Source: an uncultured Saprospiraceae bacterium (GTDB taxonomy: Bacteria > Bacteroidota > Bacteroidia > Chitinophagales > Saprospiraceae). Taken from it: 47,806 bases of DNA. Where the stretch lies: the NCBI GenBank assembly GCA_937951615.1, contig CALFBH010000127.1, positions 1 through 47,806 of the forward strand. Direction: 5' to 3'. The position numbers and the translations under genes were made by a program. Below the pieces are notes generated by a model, which saw only the letters and a list, made by a program, of their open reading frames with translations, had not been told where the DNA came from and did no database searches. Numbering within the stretch: position 1 is the first letter of the stretch; every line of letters starts with the position of its first letter. This document shows, piece by piece, positions 43,640-47,806 of this stretch.

Positions 43640-44680
43640 ATGCTAATGATAAGGATATTATTGCTTTTGTTGCTCATTCCTGTGATATCAACAGCGCAAC
43701 CTGCTATGCCTGTATATTCGATGGATTTGATATTGAAACCCGAACAAGCAGTGACCAGTTCGCTCTGGATTGGAAAAACGATAGACATTATGGACAAGCG
43801 ACTTCGTCTGTATGGATTGAGTGCTGGTGATTTTAGATTGCGAGATGGGGGAGATAAAATCGAGGTAAAAATTCTCGCTACCAAAGATCCAGAAGTCATT
43901 AAAGCCATTCTGACTGCAGCCGGTGAATTTAGATTACTACCTGTGCATAAAGTAGATGATGTATTATTGAAGCAATTCTATACGGCATTAGAAAATGCAG
44001 TTGTTATTGTGAATGGAAACAAACAGAATTTATCAACCTATTTTCAAATCAACGACCCACCTAATAAGCAGTTGGAGTCCACTTTCCGTCGCTATCCACC
44101 CGCAGTGATTGGCATGGCCCGTGGAGAGCACAAGGCAATTATAGACCAGTTTCTCCATGATCCTAAAATACAGGCACTAATTCCGTCAAATGCCAAATTT
44201 TCCTGGGGCATCAAAACCAGTAATATTCATGTAGGTATGTACGATTTGTACCTGACCGACAATACACCAGGCGGCTATTTGATAGGGAGCGAATATATTA
44301 ATAGAGTAGAAATCATCAGAAAACCGAACATCTATGGAATGGTGAAAGACGTATTAGCTATTGCCTTTGATGACGTGGGAAAACAGCAGTTAAAGCAAGT
44401 CACTTCAGCCAACATTTCCAGAGAATTAGTCGTCCTGATTGACGACAAGGCCATTTCAGCACCCTTAGTAAAAGGAGCCATCGAAGCCGGACTCATTGAA
44501 ATTCCAGGTGCCTATAATCGACAAGAAGCTGCTTTTTTTGGACAACTCTTTCGCGCAAAACCACTTCCCGTAAAATTGAGCATCAAAGAAAATAGCCGAA
44601 AAATCATTAAAAACCCAAACAGCACACTCCGCCCGGTAAACAGTGGAAATGCTAAAATGATTTGGAAACAAAAACAATAA
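43640..44680 (+). CDS. Exported SecD P1-domain-like protein
   Basis: A 346-residue protein from ATG 43640; the open frame starts earlier at a TTG, but this ATG leads straight into the signal peptide (MLMIRILLLLLLIPVISTAQ). The mature part resembles the periplasmic P1 region of SecD: IDIMDKRLRLYGL, GGDKIEVKILATKDPEVIKA, VLIDDKAISAPLVKGAIEAG and a final FFGQLFRAKPLPVKL. It has none of SecD's membrane helices, so it cannot be a complete SecD. A stand-alone periplasmic P1-like protein of unknown partner is the best description. Confidence 0.82.
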   Translation: MLMIRILLLLLLIPVISTAQPAMPVYSMDLILKPEQAVTSSLWIGKTIDIMDKRLRLYGLSAGDFRLRDGGDKIEVKILATKDPEVIKAILTAAGEFRLLPVHKVDDVLLKQFYTALENAVVIVNGNKQNLSTYFQINDPPNKQLESTFRRYPPAVIGMARGEHKAIIDQFLHDPKIQALIPSNAKFSWGIKTSNIHVGMYDLYLTDNTPGGYLIGSEYINRVEIIRKPNIYGMVKDVLAIAFDDVGKQQLKQVTSANISRELVVLIDDKAISAPLVKGAIEAGLIEIPGAYNRQEAAFFGQLFRAKPLPVKLSIKENSRKIIKNPNSTLRPVNSGNAKMIWKQKQ

Positions 44681-44774
44681 CAGAATTCATTTTGTAAAAA
44701 ATAAAATCTTTCCTAATTTAGCTTTTGCAGAATATAAACTCGTTACCTAACATTTAATTCAAAAAAAGAAGACC

Positions 44775-44936
44775 ATGAATAAATCACAAGCTAAAGCAAA
44801 AAGAAAAGCCCATGAGCAGAAAAAAGCAATGCAAGCAGCAAAAGAAGGGAAAAAGATAGCTGCCATTATTATAGGAATAGCCATAGTAGCTTTGATACTC
44901 CTATACTTTTTATTCCGTATGGGAATGGGAGGATAA
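44775..44936 (+). CDS. 53-residue single-pass membrane protein
   Basis: An ATG at 44775 opens a 53-codon frame. The N-terminal 27 residues are very basic (NKSQAKAKRKAHEQKKAMQA), followed by one hydrophobic helix (IAAIIIGIAIVALILLYFLF) and a short Gly/Met end. A basic N-terminus before the helix predicts an inner-membrane protein with the N-terminus inside. A hairpin terminator follows 12 bp after the stop, supporting a real gene. Function unknown. Confidence 0.7.
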   Translation: MNKSQAKAKRKAHEQKKAMQAAKEGKKIAAIIIGIAIVALILLYFLFRMGMGG

Positions 44937-44948
44937 TCAGATTATTGC

Positions 44949-44980
44949 GAATTACGAATCTATCACTTGATTCGTAATTC
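44949..44980. terminator. Bidirectional hairpin between convergent genes
   Basis: GAATTACGAATC (44949-44960) pairs perfectly with GATTCGTAATTC (44969-44980). Further AATTCGTAATT words continue to 45000. It lies between the 53-aa gene and the convergent GT39-like gene. Confidence 0.75.
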
Positions 44981-44999
44981 GTAATTAAACAATTCGTAA

Positions 45000-46643
45000 T
45001 TAAAAACGATAGCGCATCAATAACCAATAACTGCCTTCGTCCATGGCATCGGTAGTCCAGCCTTCTATTTTTTTATTGATAAAAAGACTATCACCCCTTG
45101 CCATCAAATCCGCCTCAATTTTTTCCTTCCACGCTTCTCCCACAACAGCAGCATAAGGAAAAGGCTCACCAAGTATTTCCACCATTCTTTCGCGGTCATA
45201 ATAATGAAAATACTGTTTGCCAACATACTGTGACAAATAAAACGGAACACTAGGAATACGGGTAAAATCATCACCCAATAAAACCGTCGTACCCGCAGGA
45301 GCTTCCCGATTCAAAGTCTCTGCCAGACGCTTAGGCGCAGAGCGAGGTTGCTCAATAAGCGGCATTAAAAAGAACCAGGCAAGCGTCGTGAATAACAAAC
45401 CATTAATCACCAGTCCGCCAATGCCATATTTATAACGTTTGGCAAAAATAAGCGTGGACATCACAAAAGCCAGCGGCCAGATAAACATACTGAACTTGAT
45501 GGCACTCAGGCTGGCTACCCGACCTAGAACCTGAAAAATAGCAAAAATCAAAATAATGACCAGCGTGAAAATCAGGAAAACATACAGCACAGAAAACGTA
45601 GCCGTCAATTTATAATAAGGATATTCGACATGATTATCAGCAGGTAGAGAGCGGGCAATCAAAATCGCCACCGCAGGTATGGCACCCAATACATAAGTCG
45701 GCAATTTACTCGGCAGCAATTCATAAAACAACCAGCCAGATAAAAGCCAGCCAGCCAGCATCAGCATTTCTTCTTCTCGCTTTCGCAATCGCTTGAATCC
45801 ATCGACAAAAGCAGCAGGCAGAAAGGGGAGCAGCGGCAAAAAAGCAAGTATAATAACCAACAAATAATATCCTGGCGGTGCAGTCTGCCCCAGCACCGAG
45901 CCACTCACCCGCTTGGTAATATACCAATCTATCATCCAGCTCATCATTTCAGGATCGTGCTGATAAGCCAGATAACCCCAGCCCAATAAAGGCAGCAAAG
46001 CAAGCGGCAGAAAAATCCAGGGATGTGTGCCAATCAATCGTTTCCGCTCAGGATGTACGATGAACAAAAAGAACCAAAGCCCACCACAAAGGATGAGAAT
46101 AGGCGGGCCTTTTATCAAGACGCCTAGCGCAATACCCAACCAAAACAACAGATTCCATGTCCACTTGGGATTTTTTATAAAAATAAATAAAGACAGTGCA
46201 GATAAGGTCTGACAAAACAATAAAGGCGCGTCCGTCACCGCTATTTTGGCAATATTGGGAATAAAAAGAGAACAAGCCATGACTATGCAGGCACTCAAAG
46301 CCACATCGCGCCCAAAGACTCGACGTCCCAGAAAGAAAACCAACAAAACTGTTCCAATAATCGACAAGACACCCGGTAGCCGCGTCGCAAATTCATGGAT
46401 GCCAAATATTTTATACGATACCGCGACCATCCAGAAGTGCAGCGGAGGTTTGCGATGGATGTCCGACCACATAAAATCAGGCACTAGCCAGTCACCATTT
46501 TCCACTATATTTTTAGCAAAACCTGCATAAGCTGCCTCGTCTTCATCCCACAACATCGTGCTGTGATTGGCGATAAACAGATTGAGCAGAAAAAGCCCAA
46601 AGACAATGAATAAAAATTTTCGATTCCTCAATAATGCCTGCAT
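45000..46643 (-). CDS. ArnT/GT39-type lipid-linked glycosyltransferase
   Basis: A 547-residue integral membrane protein with about 12 hydrophobic helices. Just after the first helix is the GT39/PMT-type acidic motif WDEDEAAYAGFAKNI, then HRKPPLHFWMVAVSYKIFG and FATRLPGVLS in the first large outer loop. These are the hallmarks of ArnT-like and dolichyl-phosphate-mannose-type transferases. It probably moves a sugar from a polyprenyl-phosphate donor to lipid A, a glycan or protein on the outer face of the inner membrane. The acceptor cannot be told from sequence. Confidence 0.88.
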   Translation of the reverse strand: MQALLRNRKFLFIVFGLFLLNLFIANHSTMLWDEDEAAYAGFAKNIVENGDWLVPDFMWSDIHRKPPLHFWMVAVSYKIFGIHEFATRLPGVLSIIGTVLLVFFLGRRVFGRDVALSACIVMACSLFIPNIAKIAVTDAPLLFCQTLSALSLFIFIKNPKWTWNLLFWLGIALGVLIKGPPILILCGGLWFFLFIVHPERKRLIGTHPWIFLPLALLPLLGWGYLAYQHDPEMMSWMIDWYITKRVSGSVLGQTAPPGYYLLVIILAFLPLLPFLPAAFVDGFKRLRKREEEMLMLAGWLLSGWLFYELLPSKLPTYVLGAIPAVAILIARSLPADNHVEYPYYKLTATFSVLYVFLIFTLVIILIFAIFQVLGRVASLSAIKFSMFIWPLAFVMSTLIFAKRYKYGIGGLVINGLLFTTLAWFFLMPLIEQPRSAPKRLAETLNREAPAGTTVLLGDDFTRIPSVPFYLSQYVGKQYFHYYDRERMVEILGEPFPYAAVVGEAWKEKIEADLMARGDSLFINKKIEGWTTDAMDEGSYWLLMRYRF

Positions 46644-46819
46644 GGAGCAAAGGTAAGGAGTTTTTAAGTTTAAGTGATTGGTAATTGGAGATTAGTCATC
46701 GGTGATTAGGATATTAGCTAGGCTGTTTTTTCAAAAAGATAGAAGAATGTCGGAAATTATTAGATCAAAATTAGAGTCAATTTCTAAAAACAAAGCTACA
46801 AAGAAACTGTTCCGTCTAT

Positions 46820-47275
46820 ATGAAAATCGTACTAGCTCTTCTGTTTATTTTTATCCAAATTGGGGCGACAGCCCAACAAAACAAACCATATATGAATGTG
46901 TCACCCAATGGCGTGTCCGCCAAAAATGTACTAGGTAATGAGTTGGAAAGTTGCTGTTTTGAACCCATGACCGGCTATTACAGAGATGGTTATTGCCGGA
47001 CAGATCAGATGGACAGAGGCATTCATACAGTATGCGCAGTGATGACGCAGGAATTTCTGGACTACACGAAATCAAAGGGCAATGACCTCTCTACGCCCTG
47101 GCCCGAATTTCGTTTTCCTGGATTAAAACCAGGCGATAAATGGTGTCTTTGTGCAGTCCGCTGGCTAGAAGCCCATCATGCAGGTTCTGCCCCCAAAGTC
47201 GATTTGAAAGCAACAAATGTAAAAACGCTGACTATCGTAGAACTGGAAATATTGAAAACCTATAGCATTGAATAA
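46820..47275 (+). CDS. DUF2237-family protein with signal peptide
   Basis: A 151-residue protein. Residues 1-18 form a signal peptide (MKIVLALLFIFIQIGATA). The rest is the DUF2237 domain: NVLGNELESCCFEPMTGYYR, DGYCRT, GIHTVCAVMTQEFLDYTKSK, GNDLSTP and GDKWCLCAVRWLEA. Conserved Cys residues suggest disulfides or metal binding. Most family members are cytoplasmic as far as I know, so the export signal is a variation. Function of the family is not established. Confidence 0.88.
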   Translation: MKIVLALLFIFIQIGATAQQNKPYMNVSPNGVSAKNVLGNELESCCFEPMTGYYRDGYCRTDQMDRGIHTVCAVMTQEFLDYTKSKGNDLSTPWPEFRFPGLKPGDKWCLCAVRWLEAHHAGSAPKVDLKATNVKTLTIVELEILKTYSIE

Positions 47276-47321
47276 ATAACAAAGGCAACACTTTTTAAAC
47301 TTAAACTTAACCTTAAACTTA

Positions 47322-47486
47322 CTGGACTTTGGACGAAAAGGGAATTAGGGTAAAAGTCGTAAATATTTGATTGTCAGGTTTTTGAATTTAATAGCAATGA
47401 GAAAATATGTATTTTAATTGCTTTTATTAAAATTTGAAAATCAAAATAATACCCAATATCCTAATTCCCCAATGTCCAAAGTCTAG
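47322..47486. repeat. Long imperfect palindrome, TTTGGAC family, copy 3
   Basis: The left arm starts CTGGACTTTGGACGAAAAGG. The right arm ends CCAATGTCCAAAGTCTAG. It is an inverted relative of copy 2. Hexamer words (CTTAAA) precede it at 47294-47318. Confidence 0.78.
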
Positions 47487-47497
47487 TAAACTTACCT

Positions 47498-47773
47498 AGT
47501 GCCTTCGGCACTAAGTTTTAAGACATATTAGCCTCGCAATTTATCAGAAAAAAGTGGAATATCGAATATCGAACAAGGAATATCGAATTACGAAGTATGT
47601 ATAATTAATTTTAAAGTAAAATAGGCTGTAAGTCAGGGATTTAATTTTTTTAATCCTGCTAAAAAAGCCTCTTCATTTTAGCAGTTTAAGGTATTAATAC
47701 TTCGAAATTCGGTGTTCGATATTCGTTATTCGACATTCAAAATGTACTGATTTATTTAGTGCCGAAAGGCACT
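47498..47773. repeat. Nested palindromes built of TCGAAT words
   Basis: GGAATATCGAATATCGAAC and related words (47571-47600) face TTCGATATTCGTTATTCGAC words (47701-47740). An inner hairpin CTGCTAAAA/TTTTAGCAG (47657-47687) lies between them. AGTGCCTTCGGCACT (47498-47512) and AGTGCCGAAAGGCACT (47758-47773) flank the block. No ORF is supported from 47276 to the end. Confidence 0.65.
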
Positions 47774-47806
47774 AGGCTGTAATCCCCCCATCAATAGGCA
47801 AAGCCA

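Overview
The window comes from a member of the Bacteroidota, most likely Saprospiria-like. The support is A/T-rich intergenic DNA, Bacteroidota-type Hcp/TssD, TssE, TssF, TssG and ClpV proteins (the T6SSiii lineage), a 3-coathanger-stack-like C-terminus on a secreted LamG protein, and a TPR histidine kinase paired with a LytTR regulator. The window starts in the 3' part of a 5S rRNA, so the secretion region lies just downstream of an rRNA operon.

Layout: (1) 1-3650, 5S rRNA, a coiled-coil protein, a LamG surface protein and a lipoprotein. (2) 3700-5500, a short operon encoding a region-2-only sigma-like protein, an ECF-like sigma factor, and a T6SS tube protein (Hcp) fused behind an N-terminal motif that the sigma factor also carries. 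(3) 5750-9430, a two-component pair, a 122-bp MITE and a small lipoprotein. (4) 9600-34170, a T6SS effector region with four VgrG islands, two identical Hcp genes, seven PAAR-like (DUF4280-type) tip/effector proteins, four DUF1629/Imm11-like proteins and candidate immunity genes. Recognisable cargo includes EndoU nuclease, protein-glutaminase-type deamidase, M23 peptidase, GH19-like muralytic enzyme, a degenerate M23 domain and unknown toxins. (5) 34320-40940, baseplate genes tssE, tssF and tssG, a PKD-like lipoprotein, and clpV. (6) 41000-47275, cmk, a helical-repeat protein, a SecD-P1-like exported protein, a 53-aa membrane protein, an ArnT/GT39-like transferase and a DUF2237 protein. Sheath genes (tssB/tssC), tssK and the membrane complex are not in the window and must lie elsewhere.

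Four points stand out. First, every T6SS transcription-unit head (3720, 9613, 14644, 19436, 25145) carries the same element, CTGTTAAyA, and four of the five have ATGTA exactly 17 nt later. This looks like one dedicated regulon, and the local sigma factor is the natural candidate reader. Second, the sigma factor and the Hcp fusion share an N-terminal motif of the kind seen on anti-sigma proteins, suggesting feedback between tube protein and transcription. Third, three effectors carry a circularly permuted PAAR-like domain: its first strand (consensus GKLVAVxGAVxxCPNA) sits at the extreme C-terminus, so the enzyme is held between the two halves of the spike tip. Fourth, each VgrG island has exactly one DUF1629/Imm11-like gene whatever its toxin, which fits a loading adaptor better than an immunity protein. 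The intergenic DNA also holds two well-defined MITEs and several families of reiterated-word palindromes.
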